A stretch of DNA of 64,000 nucleotides from Rhabditoides inermis (Eukaryota > Nematoda > Chromadorea > Rhabditida > Rhabditidae), in assembly GCA_963966185.1 (NCBI GenBank), contig CAWZYM010000339.1:209501-273500 (forward strand), read 5' to 3'. A program made the translations under genes and the position numbers. Every line of letters begins with the position of its first letter. Within the stretch, counting starts at the first letter, position 1. The notes below the pieces were generated by a model. It was not told where the DNA came from. It did not search any database and saw only the letters and a list, made by a program, of their open reading frames with translations. Positions 34,486-45,761 of the stretch are shown in pieces.

Positions 34486-35659
34486 TCACATAAACCACTC
34501 AGTAAAATATGTTACCTGAAACGTGTACTACCTACCTTCTTGACATTGAAGTGTGGGAACCGGCCATCAAAATCCTCCTTTATCTCCTGCTTCTCGTTCT
34601 CCATTTCCCAGTTGTAGAGGAAGGTCGATATGTGGGGCCTCTCGCCGTAAATGGCCTGATATCATATAAATGAACACAAGAACATGTGATAATTAACACA
34701 CCGGTAAGGTGCTGTGGAAGGACTCAGCAGCGTTGTTGTCAATCACTCCGTCGTTCATCACCTCCTGGTTCATGTTCCAGAGAGCAGTGGGAAAGCGCCC
34801 TTCTTTCCAATGGCCCAGTTGTTGCCGCCCAAACCATACCCGACCCAGATAGGCAAGGAAATCTAAAGAAAAACCGTGACTCACACAAAATACTTCATAG
34901 TATAAATATATGAATAACAACCGTTCACGATCTTACCGGTTATCTTGACGGCATCATCGTCCACGCTCTCATTCCATTCCGCGATCAGCAGCTGGAAAGC
35001 CACCGCGCTCTCGTTGATGGACAGAAAGACGCAGCCAACGATGGCGGCGAGAAGGTTGCTTTTCACTACACCGACAACAGACCCTATAAGAAATTATTTA
35101 GGAATGAAATTATTAGACTTTTTTTACCTGCTTTCTTTTTCAACTGTACTCGCCAGCACACTCTGAGATGTACGTAACAGATACGCACGTTCACATTGGG
35201 AAAGAGAGCAGTCAGGGCATTGATAGCCGACAATTCACCGTCTGGAATAAACAGTTGTTCACGAATTAAGGGTTGGAATTACTACTGTGGACATACTGAC
35301 CTGAGTGTACCACCGTTGGTCCCATCCAGTCACTCCCGAACACGCGACGCAACACAGAGTACACAATCATGTACGCTCGAGTCGTGTGTCGAGACATCAG
35401 GCACACTGCCCCCTCCACCCATTCGCCGTCAACCTGAGAAAATGCATTAAAACATTTAACGATATTGATTTAACGATACTAACCTGGCACAGGATTCGGT
35501 ATGTCTGCGCAGTTCGCCGCACTCTTGTTCTGTACGTTCCCTCCTGACTCCACCTGATAGCCTTCTTCATTGCTTTCATTCCACGACGACTCATGACGAT
35601 CAACATGCGGAAGTCCTCATCACCCGAACGCAAACCTGAGTATTTCAGCGAGCAGTAAC
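34486..35659 (-). CDS. MULE-transposase-domain gene, 5' end not found
   Basis: Minus-strand exons with clean GT/AG borders and compatible phases: 35484-35659, 35301-35433, about 35161-35241, 34936-35083, 34702-34862, 34536-34655, and a last short exon ending with a stop at 34486. The order of motifs matches the Mutator-like (MULE) transposase catalytic domain: WSQEGTY (usually DGTF), then an IL.QVDGEWVEG strand, Y...YSVLRRVF, SDGELSAINALTALFPN (the second Asp), CYVHL in place of C-x-FH, and FPTALWN......NNAAESFH near the C-terminus. The first catalytic Asp is Glu here. No N-terminal zinc finger or start codon was found upstream, where a GA tract and a plus-strand gene lie. It may be a domesticated transposase or a decaying element. 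Confidence 0.7.
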
Positions 35660-35690
35660 CTGAAACAAATAGCATGAGAAAAGAATCAGG

Positions 35691-35830
35691 TTAAGAGGGA
35701 GAGGGAGAGGGAGAGAGAAAGGGGGGGGGAGAGGGAGAGCGAGAGGGGGAGAGAGAGGGGGAGAGAGAGGAGGAGAGAGGGAGAGAGGGAGGGAGAGAGA
35801 GAGGGAGAGAGAGAGGGAGAGAGAGCCCTT
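35691..35830. repeat. GA-rich polypurine microsatellite
   Basis: About 140 bp of GAGAGGG-type purines on the plus strand, between the last recognised exon of the minus-strand gene and the acceptor CTTTTTCAG at 35836. Confidence 0.9.
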
Positions 35831-35836
35831 TTTCAG

Positions 35837-36712
35837 CCCGCTTCCGGTGCCACATTCCAGCAGGCGTATGGGTATCAGGAAGGATCTCATCAGGAGTGGA
35901 CAGAGTGGGGAGAGTGGAGCGAGGAGGCGCAGTGGGGAGAAGGAGCAGGAGCAGGAGCAGGAGCAGGGGAGGAGAAGGGAGAAGCGCCCATGGACGCGTA
36001 CCAGCGGCGGATGCAGGAGAAGATACGGAAGCAGCTGGAGAAGATTGCCAAGGAACCACCGCCGCCGCCTCCCGTGGTGGCAGCACCAGTCGTCGCACCA
36101 GTGGTGACACAGCCAGTGGTTCCTGTCACTGCTGTCGTTGTTCCAGAGCCGGTGGCAGCACCGGCGAGGGCGGAACAGCCAGTTGTGCTAGCGGATAGGA
36201 CAGTCCCGACTGCGGGCTCGGGATACGCCGGATTCCCCCAGCAGGTGTATGGAGGACAGCAGATCAGTCTACAGCCGCAGTGGAACGGGTATGGAGGAGG
36301 AGGAGCAGGGTGGAATGGAGCAGTGCCGGCGGGAGGAGGAGGAGCAGGATGGAGTGGAGCAGTGATGGGTGGAGGAGGAGGGATGGCTGTCCATCCTCAG
36401 CAGGGACAGTACTATGGAGGGTACGGATACGGTATGCAGCAGGCGCAGCCACAGTACTATGGATCTCAGTGGGGAGGAGGAGGAGGAGGGCGAACGAGTG
36501 TGGGGGCGCAGTTGTGGCAGACATTCCAGCCGGGGAGTGGGGGTGGCTATGGAGGGGCACAGTGGCAGGGAGGGGAGAGGCGGGAGCGAGGGCGACCACT
36601 CTCGTTCCTCTGCGAGCCGAGCAGAGGCCGGCACAGGCGCAGAAGGGCAAGCAGAAGCAGAGTGGAGGGTTCGGCGGAGGGGGAGGCTGGTCGTAGAAGA
36701 GATTTTTGTTGA
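35837..36712 (+). CDS. Low-complexity Gly/Gln/Pro-rich protein, partial
   Basis: The reading frame opens directly after a TTTTTCAG acceptor at 35836. Its first ATG is at 35990 (MDAYQRRMQEKIRKQLEKIA), so either 35837 starts an internal exon or this is a trans-spliced mRNA with a 150-base leader. The product has a short basic helix, a Pro/Val run, then Gly/Tyr/Gln-rich prion-like repeats (YYGGYGYGMQQAQPQYYG). The frame ends RRRDFC at 36712, but another frame ends SGGFGGGGGWS at 36696 and looks more like the continuing composition. A small intron or an indel near 36570-36620 is likely. The next gene's ATG is only about 170-185 bases downstream, an operon-like spacing. I recognise no family. Confidence 0.5.
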   Translation, partial: PASGATFQQAYGYQEGSHQEWTEWGEWSEEAQWGEGAGAGAGAGEEKGEAPMDAYQRRMQEKIRKQLEKIAKEPPPPPPVVAAPVVAPVVTQPVVPVTAVVVPEPVAAPARAEQPVVLADRTVPTAGSGYAGFPQQVYGGQQISLQPQWNGYGGGGAGWNGAVPAGGGGAGWSGAVMGGGGGMAVHPQQGQYYGGYGYGMQQAQPQYYGSQWGGGGGGRTSVGAQLWQTFQPGSGGGYGGAQWQGGERRERGRPLSFLCEPSRGRHRRRRASRSRVEGSAEGEAGRRRDFC

Positions 36713-36864
36713 GCATGTTACGGTTCTCGTTGATCTGTTGCGTTTTTGTGTGTAAGTATAAAGTTTATTTATATTGTCAGTGTTTTATGAGCGTGTGAGA
36801 TGTGATCAGTTCCCGGATCTGATGTGATATCTGAGATTGTTATTGATTGATTGTATCGAATCGG

Positions 36865-36871
36865 TTTGCAG
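36865..36871 (+). promoter_or_regulatory. Candidate SL trans-splice acceptor of the poly(A) polymerase gene
   Basis: TTTGCAG ends 8 bases before the ATG at 36880. No upstream exon joins it in the correct phase, which fits a trans-spliced first exon. Confidence 0.5.
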
Positions 36872-36879
36872 GTACGAGT

Positions 36880-37310
36880 ATGGAGCCGAATGCTCCGAAG
36901 TTGTCGAAGAACGCCAGGAAGAAGGCCAATCGGGCGGCGGTGGGTATTGATTAATTATCGATTGATTGATTGATTGATTGATTGATGGTTGATGTTGAGG
37001 CTCGTGAGCGTGAGGCGATGGCGAGTGTGATGCAACTGCAGTTGAATGGAGTGGTCGGCGGAGGCCCGAGTGGGTCGGCACTGCAGAAGACGACCGCCCA
37101 GAAGAGGATCGAGGCCGAGGAGGCCAAGAGGGTGGGTGGAAGAGAAAGAGAGAGAGAGAGAGATAGAGAGGGAGGGAGAGAGAGAGGAAGGAGGGAGAGA
37201 GGGAGAGAGAGGGGAAAGAGAGAGAGAGAGAGAGAGGAAGAAGGGAGAGGGAGGAGAGAGAGAGAGAGGGGAAGGAGAGAGAGAGAGAGAGGAGAGATGA
37301 GAGGGGGAGG

Positions 37311-37349
<39 letters not shown>

Positions 37350-37401
37350 AGGAGGGAGAGAGAGGAAGGAGAGAGAGAGAGAGAGGAAGGAGAGAGAGGG
37401 A

Positions 37402-37449
<48 letters not shown>

Positions 37450-38956
37450 CTCCCTTCCAGATGGCTCTCCTACAGAAGCAGTGCGAGCAGCCTCCTGAGC
37501 AGGGAATCCTACAAGGACCCAGCAAGCATGAGTCAGTCACTCATCTTTAAAATTACTAGTTTACTTCTTAGTGTGTGTAGACTAGTAGGGTAGTAATTGA
37601 TTTACTGTTTTTCATTTCGTACTTTTCATTTCGTACTATGTGGCATTTGGTAACACCCCCGTGGTATGTGGTAGTTCAGTGAATGGAGGAAGGAGCGAGG
37701 ACTTGGGACTGGGGAAAGAGACTGATGTTGATGTGCGTTGTTTGAGGAGCATTCAATTTGCTCTGGAGGTGGCTGCGCGAATCGGTCATCCCATTCACAC
37801 GCAGACGACTACTGGTAGGTTGGGGGGAGAGGGGAGGAGGAGGAGGAGGAGGAGGAAAGAGGAGCATGGACGGGAAGGGAACAGGCATATAGTTCTGTGC
37901 TCGCAATAAGTTGCGGGCGGTGGGTAAATCAGAGAAAGACGGAGAGTCAGCTCTCGGCAATAGCGCGGAAAACAAGAGAGGCAGACGGTTATGGTACCGT
38001 GTTTCGATCATATTTTATATCATATTTTGTTCATCCGGGTCTTGTATGATTTGTGTACTAGATCGATTATCAAAGGAGACTTTGTTTGTAGAGATGAACG
38101 CGCGCACGAACGAGGCTCTCTGTCGACAGCAGTGGATGTTCGATCACATGCCCTACTTTGTGTTCGGAACCAGCGGCACCGGATGCAACCGAGTGTCAGT
38201 CATCCCTTCTCCCTCTTTTTCTATCTCCCTCTCTCCCTCTCTTTCTCTCCCTCCCTCCCTCTCTCCCTCTCTCCCTCTCTCCCTCGCAATATGTTTCTAC
38301 GATTAGTGTAGTCGTGTGTTAGTATGCGATTGGGTGATGTAAGCTTATACTTTTGGCTAACTGTATATAGGGGAACATTTTGAATATGAAATGATGAAGC
38401 ATTGTTTAGACATTATTTCTCAGTGATTGTAGTTTGTGTGTTTGAGTGCTGCCGAGTTGTCTGCTGCCAACAATCTTCTCAACTTCTTCACCACTGGATT
38501 CATCGATCGACAGACATACAACGACATCAAAAGGAGAGGGGTGCGTGGTTTGATCGACCGTTTTCAAACTATATATTCAAGTACAATGAGGTAGAACACT
38601 CTATATGGGGTGGTGAAACATATGCCACAGTTGTCACATTTTTTCGAATGTTTTTCTAAACTAGTTTGCGGTATATGTTGAAACGTATCCTCAGATGTTG
38701 AAACGTATTGCTCATAGTTTGTGCATTTATTATGTGTGTGCAGGCTCGGTCGACGAATGGTGTGGATCAAGTGGTGGCCATACTCACCAAGATGGAGAAG
38801 ATGCTCAACAAGCGTGAGTATCGATCGATTATCGATTTGTTTGATCATATTGATTTATTGCAGCCCGGTTCAACACGCTGCTAACGGCGTGTGGGATGTT
38901 CTGCATCGCAACGCACGAGGAGAAGGTGAGAAAGTGGGAGGAGGAGAAAGAGAGGA

Positions 38957-39005
<49 letters not shown>

Positions 39006-39259
39006 AAAAGAGAGAGAGAGAAAGAGAGAGAGAGAGAAAAAGAGAGGGAGAGAGAGAACATTAGAAAGCATTGATTAGAAATTATCCTCTACAATTCTGT
39101 TATATTTTCGTAGCTGTTTTATTTCAATTGAATGATCGGCTCGCTTTTCAGAAGCTGTCGAAGTTGATCCAGAATGAGGTGCGACACGAGTGCACGGAGA
39201 TGAACAAGGCGAAGAAGGCCGAGCAGACAAGGGTGAGGGGGGATATGGAAGAGGAGAGG

Positions 39260-39304
<45 letters not shown>

Positions 39305-40898
39305 GTTCACTGACACATTTCAGCGTTCTATCGAGGGCCAGAACAAGGCTGCGTTCATTCAGCCGGCAGAGGGAGAGAAGGAGCAGGAGCAGGAGGAGAA
39401 GGAGTTGGCCCCTCCGCCTGCGAAGCGTGTCAAGACGGAGGATGTCGTGTACGACTATGTCAGAGTGAGTGAGGCAAGTCCTGAGTACTGAAACATTTGG
39501 TTTAATAAAGAAGTTGATTGAAATGGTTACTAACATTTAGAAAGTTGCCATTTGTTCACTCATAAAGTGTCTGATATTGTTTGTGAACTGTTTATTTTTT
39601 CGCAGGAGCCAGTGAAGGGCCGCGTGATCGCTGAGGTGGTCCTGGATTCGGACGAAGACTCGGACGTCGAACCGCTGGTGGGTCAATCGATAATCAATCG
39701 ATAAATCAATGGTCTGGTCGAACGGATTCTGTTGTGCTGTGGTGGAAAGAGTGGAACTGTTTCTCGAACACACTATGAACGTTTGCTTTTCAGCCGAACG
39801 GGAGCTCCCTGGATCTGTCGTTGAATGTGAATACGGCAGCCCCCGTGGATCCGTCTGCCAGGCAGGCGAGACAGCAGACAGTGCAGGGACAGAGGCCCGC
39901 GTCCGCACAGAGATACTATGAGGAGGAGGATGAGGAGAGGAGGAATTGGAATGGACAGGTGAGGGGAGGAGGGAGACTATAGGTCAGGTGTGGTTGGAAT
40001 GGACAGGTGAGGGGGGGAGAGACTATAGGTCAGGTGTGGTTGGAATGGACAGGTGAGGGGGGGGAGACTATAGGTCAGGTGTGGTCCTTTCGAAACGCAT
40101 CGCAAAGACAGTGTGGCTCGAAGAGACTGATTGCTACTCAACTTTCGCATGTGTTTCGTATATTATGGTCTGTTCAGGTGAACCAGGACGACTTTGAGCG
40201 CGCGGCGGATGAGTTGGCAGATGAGCAAGCCGATGATGACATGGATATGGAAGATGGAGGAGGAGGAGGAGGGGGAGGGGGAGCAGGGGAGGAGAGTGGG
40301 GACGAGGGAGATGTGGCTGCGTACCTGCGAGACAATGGAATGGCAAGGGTGAGTGTGGCACGGATAAGAGGTACTGTAGTGTTCACGTGGCAGTGTACGG
40401 TAATGTCTGGAACTGTCACACACATCGTTTTGTGTGTGATTGTGGGCTATTAGGAAATCGCACCACGCACCACCACACTACCGCACCACTACACCACCGC
40501 ACCACATTGATAGAATGTGGTGCGATGGTGTGATGGTGCAGTCGTGCGGTGGTGCGTGGTGCGAATTCCTAATTGCCGTGTTTGTGAGTGTGTTGACACG
40601 TTTGTATTTGAGAGTCGCAACGCGTCTTTCCTCGTCGATCCGACCGGAACGGCGGGCGGGGAGTTTGAGGAGTATCTGGAACAGGTGGAGAGAGTGAGTG
40701 GGGAAAGAGAGAGAGGGGGGAGAGAGAGACAGAGAGAGAGAGAGGGAGGGAGGGAGGGAGAGAGAGAGAGTGAGTGGGGAGAGGGAGAGACAGAGAGAGA
40801 GAGAACAGGTGGAGAGAGTGAGTGGGGAGAGGGGAGAGGGAGAGAGAGAGAACAGGTGGAGAGAGTGAGTGGGGAGAGGGGAGAGGGAGAGAGGGAGG

Positions 40899-40941
<43 letters not shown>

Positions 40942-42819
40942 GGAGAGGGGAGAGTGAGTGGGGAGAGAGAGAGAACAGGTGGAGAGAGTGAGTGGGGAGA
41001 GGGAGAGGGGGGGAGAGAGAGAGGGAGAGGGAGTGAGTGGGGAGAGGGAGAGTGAGTGGAGAGAGGGAGAGAGAGGGGAGAGGGAGAGACAGAGAGAGGG
41101 AAAGACAGATAGAGAGAGATATAGAGGTCCATTAGTGCCGTTCAGATGGATAGACTGATGGTTGCAATGAGAAATGAGAATGTGGCTGGACGGGTGAGGT
41201 AGCTGTGTCGGAAGGGTATTGATGGTTGATGATGTTTCAGCAGCAGCAGGCGCACCTGGAGAAGTATGGATTCGAGGGCGAGAATGGGGATAAGAGGGGA
41301 CGGAGGAGGAGGAGGGACGCCGTGCTGGGTGAGTGGTGGCAGGTGTGAGCGAATGATTGCTGACCGCAACTACCATGGAGTGAAACACGCGTTGTGCGAG
41401 AAAGCGATTTGTGCCTGCCATACCACACGTGCTGCATTCGACATGGTGCATGGTTTTGTTGTTGTTGTTGATTCCAGACATTGATTCTATAGATAAGCAT
41501 TACAGTTCAGAGATTTATCTGGAATCATTATAGGTGTACATGACATTGCAATCACAACAATGTGAATGGGAGTATGCAGTAGGGTCAAAATCTTGGTAGG
41601 CTAACGCGGGGGATGCATGACAAGTTGACAAGCATGCAGTGTGAATCTCGCTGCCTGCAGACTTCTCTCCGGCCGCGTGTCTTCCCTCGAACTACGAGGA
41701 CGATCTTCTCGGAATCGAGTGCAACGTCGCCGCCCTTCCCATCTCGAAGAAGATGAGGGAGTACCGCATCAAGTTCCCGTGAGTGGGCGGGGCAAGTAGG
41801 GGCGGGGCGTGGATGGAACCGTGGAATTGCAGAGAGGCGTTCGAGGTGTTCAACGACAAGATCTGGGCCCACTACAAGTCGAACGGACAGGACGACGAGG
41901 TGGGCGTGGCTTGGGTGGGCGGAGCGTGTGACGATTGTCGATTGCAGACGTATGCGTGGAAGATGCAGGCGCGTCAGCTGCTTCACGATGAGATTGCCAA
42001 GGTATAGTTTTTTTGTTAGCATTCTCCAATCTCAACTGTTCCCTGGGGCGCGTAGGCATATTGTATTCCTCTTGCATTTCCCCCTCCTTTCTATCGGATA
42101 TTGCCTGGTGAGCATAGTTGTACTAGACATGTATGGATATGCTCTCCTCTCCTCCCCCTCTCCCCTCCCCTTTTCTTCCTCTCTCCCCCTCTATCCCCAC
42201 TCGTTTCAGATGTTCCCTGGCATGCACTGTCAGATGTTCGCGGTGGGTTCGACCGTCAACGGGTGCGGCAGCTACAACAGCGACATGGACGTGTGCATGA
42301 CCATCTCCGACCCGAGGGGTGTCCAGCAGACGGAGCGATCGTGAGTCGCACGCGCCACGCCCACCCTGGCCACGCCCCCCCTCACTTGTAGGTACGCGGT
42401 GAACTGTCTTCGGAAGGCGCAGCGCGCTCTCCGCTCGCCCGCACTCAAGCCCATTATGAAGACGTACGATGTGATACCGGCAAAGGTGGGAGACGGGATC
42501 GTCTTTTGTACTTTCTACAATCTCCATGAAATTGTTTGGTATGTGTTTTAAGACTTTTTGTGCTCCATACATAACAGTCGCATGGTTATTGAGGTTTTCT
42601 AAATGTGATAGCAAAGCTTGTCTGAAAATGATTTTGATGGTAGTCGAGTTGTGGTGCGATGTGTGTGTTGTGTCTTCTTTGATGGACGTCGTTCAGGTGC
42701 CGATCATCAAAATGGAGCTGAAGGGTCGGTTCGATGGACTGGAGATCGACATGAACGTGAACAACACGCCCGGCATCTACAACAGCCACCTGATCCACTA
42801 CTACTCCAGGTAGGCGTCG

Positions 42820-42890
<71 letters not shown>

Positions 42891-43181
42891 ACCCTCTCTC
42901 TATCCTCCCTCTCTCCCCCCCCTCTCTTCTTCCCTCTCTCTCCCCCCCCCTCTCTTCTTCCCTCTCTCTCTCCTCTCCCTCTCTCTTCCTTCCTCTCTCT
43001 CCCTCCCTCTCTCTCCCCTCTCTCTACCCTCTTCTCTTTCTCTTTCTCTCTCCCTCTCTCTCCTTCCCTTTCTCTTCCTTCCTCTCTCTCCCCTCTCTCT
43101 TCCTTCCTCTCTCTCCCTCCCCCTCTCTCTCTCCCCCTCTCTCTTTCTTTCTCTTTCTCTCCCCTCTCTCCCTCTCTCTCA

Positions 43182-43215
<34 letters not shown>

Positions 43216-43602
43216 CCTCCCCTCTCTCTCTGTCCCCCTCTCCCTCTATCTCTCTCCCTCGCTCTCCCCCCTCTCTCTACCCTCTCCTCTCTAGAGTGGA
43301 CGACCGCTTCCCAGCCTTGGCCCTTCTGGTGAAGCACTGGGCTATCGTGTCTGGTATAAACGATGCCATGACCGGCACTTTCAACAGGTGAGGTTGGCAG
43401 GTGTATAAATTCGAATGTTTGAGTTTATAAAAAGGGCTGAAATTTTCAATGTATATATGGGGATTGGGGAAGATGTGATTTGAACTGTGCGAAATTTTCA
43501 TTATTTGTCATTTCAGCTACTCGCTGATTGTTCTGGTGATACACTTTCTGCAATGCGCTGTGCGACCGGCGGTCCTGCCCAACCTCCAGGTGAACTAGTC
43601 TC

Positions 43603-43667
<65 letters not shown>

Positions 43668-44333
43668 TCTACTCGCCCTCTCCCTCCCACTCCCTCTCTC
43701 GCTCCCTCCTACTCCCTCTCTCTCTCCCTCACTCTCTCCTTCCCAGGCTCTCTACCCGGAGAAGTTCGCCACGCAGCCTCTGCCGCACGAGCTGAGTCTG
43801 TTCGAGGAGCTCGACCCGCCCCTCCCCGGTGAGTCTGCCTGCCTGTCTACCTGTCTACCTGCCTGCTTGTCTGGCAACTTGTTGCAACCGTGGCTGTACA
43901 ATCTGTGCTCGTCGGTCTTTCCGAAACTGCCTTTGCGACAGCGTTTCGAAGCATTTTATCAGACATGTCATCCTCATCCGTACGAAATTGTTGCGACCCA
44001 TACACGTGCGTAACTGGTTTGCACATGTTTGTGTGTTGTCAGAGCGTCCTCTGAACGAGCAGAGTGTGGGAGAGCTGCTGTGTGCATTCTTCCACTACTA
44101 TGCTGACTTCGACTTCAACTCGAGCGCCATTTCGATCAGGAACGGATGTGTCTATTCGAGGTGAGAGAATGGAAAACAGAGAGAGGAGGAAGAGAGGGAG
44201 AGAGAGAGAGAGGGAGAGAAAGGTAGAGAGAGAGAGGTATAGAGAGAGAGAGGGAGAGAAAGGTAGAGAGAGAGAGAGGTATATAGAGAGAGAGGGAGAG
44301 GGAGAGGGAGAGAAAGGTATAGAGAGAGAGAGG

Positions 44334-44379
<46 letters not shown>

Positions 44380-44740
44380 GGTATATATATATATATATAG
44401 AGAGAGAGGGATAGAGAGAGCGGTTGTTTACAGGGAGCGTCTGCCGGGCGACACTGCTCACTTCTACATCTTCCTCGAGGAGCCATACGATGGGAAGAAC
44501 ACGGCTCGGTGTGTCACCCGGGCACACAACATGCAGACTATCAGGTGGGTCGAGTGTCTCCCCTCTTCCACTCCCTCTCTCTCTCTCTCTCTCTCTCTTC
44601 CCCACTCTCTCTCCCCTCTGCCCTTTCCCCCCTCTCTCTCTCTCCACCCTCTCTTTTGTAGAACGGCATTCGGTCGTGCGAAGCGCATGTTGGATGGTTC
44701 GAAGCCTCCCGACCTCGCTTCGATAGGAGTGTCTGTGTGA
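36880..44740 (+). CDS. gld-2: GLD-2-type non-canonical poly(A) polymerase, 28 exons
   Basis: I traced 28 exons (for example 36880-36939, 37000-37131, 37461-37531, 37675-37814, 41661-41778, 42210-42340, 42697-42809, 43295-43387, 44434-44544, 44662-44740). All joins keep phase and sum to 2691 bp, 896 residues plus stop. The first about 550 residues are mostly low-complexity, with an acidic/Gly run (DDDMDMEDGGGG). The nucleotidyltransferase motif is GS at 612-613 with N-G-C-G-S and catalytic D624 and D626 (SYNSDMDVC); the third Asp is D692 (LEIDMNVN). LVKHWAIVSGIN, SYSLIVLVIHFLQ and a PAP-associated domain (ELLCAFFHYYADFDF) follow. The family adds poly(A) to cytoplasmic mRNAs with RNA-binding partners. 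A TTTGCAG acceptor 8 bases before the ATG suggests trans-splicing. A uridylyltransferase is possible; no RNA-binding domain was seen. Confidence 0.8.
37137..37445. repeat. GA microsatellite in intron 2 of the poly(A) polymerase gene
   Basis: About 310 bp of nearly pure purine (GAGAGAGGGA) on the coding strand. It yields meaningless Arg/Glu and Leu/Ser ORFs. Confidence 0.95.
40684..41120. repeat. GA-rich microsatellite with internal GTGAGTGG periodicity
   Basis: Purine-rich intron sequence. A segment GGTGGAGAGAGTGAGTGGGG recurs several times, each copy carrying the donor-like GTGAGTGG of the preceding exon. The tract may have expanded by duplicating the exon-intron junction. Confidence 0.85.
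42820..43290. repeat. CT microsatellite in an intron of the poly(A) polymerase gene
   Basis: About 470 bp of nearly pure pyrimidine (CTCTCTCC) between exons 42697-42809 and 43295-43387. It runs into the CTCTCTAG acceptor. Confidence 0.95.
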
Positions 44741-45093
44741 GAAGAATGAGGAGAGAGTCAGCAGAGTGTGGCCTCGGAGTGTTTCCGGTTGTTTCGTTAG
44801 TTTTCTTGTTGCACTAGTTGTTATGTTCCCTGTTATGGAGAAGTTGTATGGTGAAAATTGATTACAAAAAATTGTTTGTTGAGTTGATCATGAATAAAAA
44901 TACTGTGAATACTGTTTATTGGTTCTTGAAAGATTTGAAATTTTGAAAGATTTGATTCTGATAGAAGAACAGAGAATGATGTCCCGATGGTATAGTGGTT
45001 ACAATGTCGCGATTTCGATTCTTGACCTCTGTTTTTGAGCTCGGAACGGTGACTTGTATCTCAACAATTCTAAACAAAAGTATCAACACAATT
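44741..45093 (+). other. 3' UTR and intergenic spacer
   Basis: Contains AATAAA at about 44893, about 150 bases after the poly(A) polymerase stop, a probable polyadenylation signal. Further on is only the tRNA-like fragment at 44981. Confidence 0.6.
44981..45035 (+). ncRNA. Truncated tRNA-like fragment
   Basis: CCCGATGGTATAGTGGTTAC resembles the 5' half of an Asp/Glu/Gly-type tRNA (box A TGGTATAGTGG). GATTTCGATTCTTG, resembling box B, follows after only about 15 bases, so the anticodon arm is missing. It is a tRNA pseudogene at best. Confidence 0.35.
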
Positions 45094-45724
45094 CATCAGT
45101 AAGAAGAACATTATTTATCACAAACACAAGACATCATCTGATTTTAAGCATACATTTGTGATTGGAATGGTGTACATTCAAGCATCCTTAATCTCTCTAA
45201 TCAGTTCTAACACAGCTTGAATCTCCATTTCTTCTCCTTTCCCTTTTCTCTCTCCTCCTTCTCCTTCTCCTTCTCTGCCGCCTCCTCCTTGACTCCAGCC
45301 AGGAACATGAAAGTGTCTTCGAGAGAAGTCTGTGTGAGACAGAAGTCTTCCACGCCCACGCGCCTCCGAATATCCAGCACCCGAGAGAACATCGCCGACC
45401 AACGCTCACTCACACAACGAGAGATCTCAAGGCATACGGTAACATGTAATAGTATAGTTACGGAAACGATGCACCTTCCAGCGAATGGAGTTGAGAGACG
45501 AAGTGAGAAGAGAGACATTCTCAGCTCCGAATTCCTTGGAGACTTCGGAAATGATCTGAAGAGGGTACTTCGTGCATGGTAAGCGAGATTACCTCTGCCT
45601 TCTTCTTATTCCAGTCCGGCATACCAAGAGGGACGCTCACAGACAGAGAGTAGTTTTTGCCAAACCTATACATCAAGTCTCTCTCCCGCCATTCCGCTCT
45701 CTCTTTTTCTCCATTCCACTATAT

Positions 45725-45761
<37 letters not shown>

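Noticed and set aside
44981..45035. A functional tRNA gene
   Set aside because: The anticodon arm is missing and box A to box B spacing is too short; kept only as a weak fragment.
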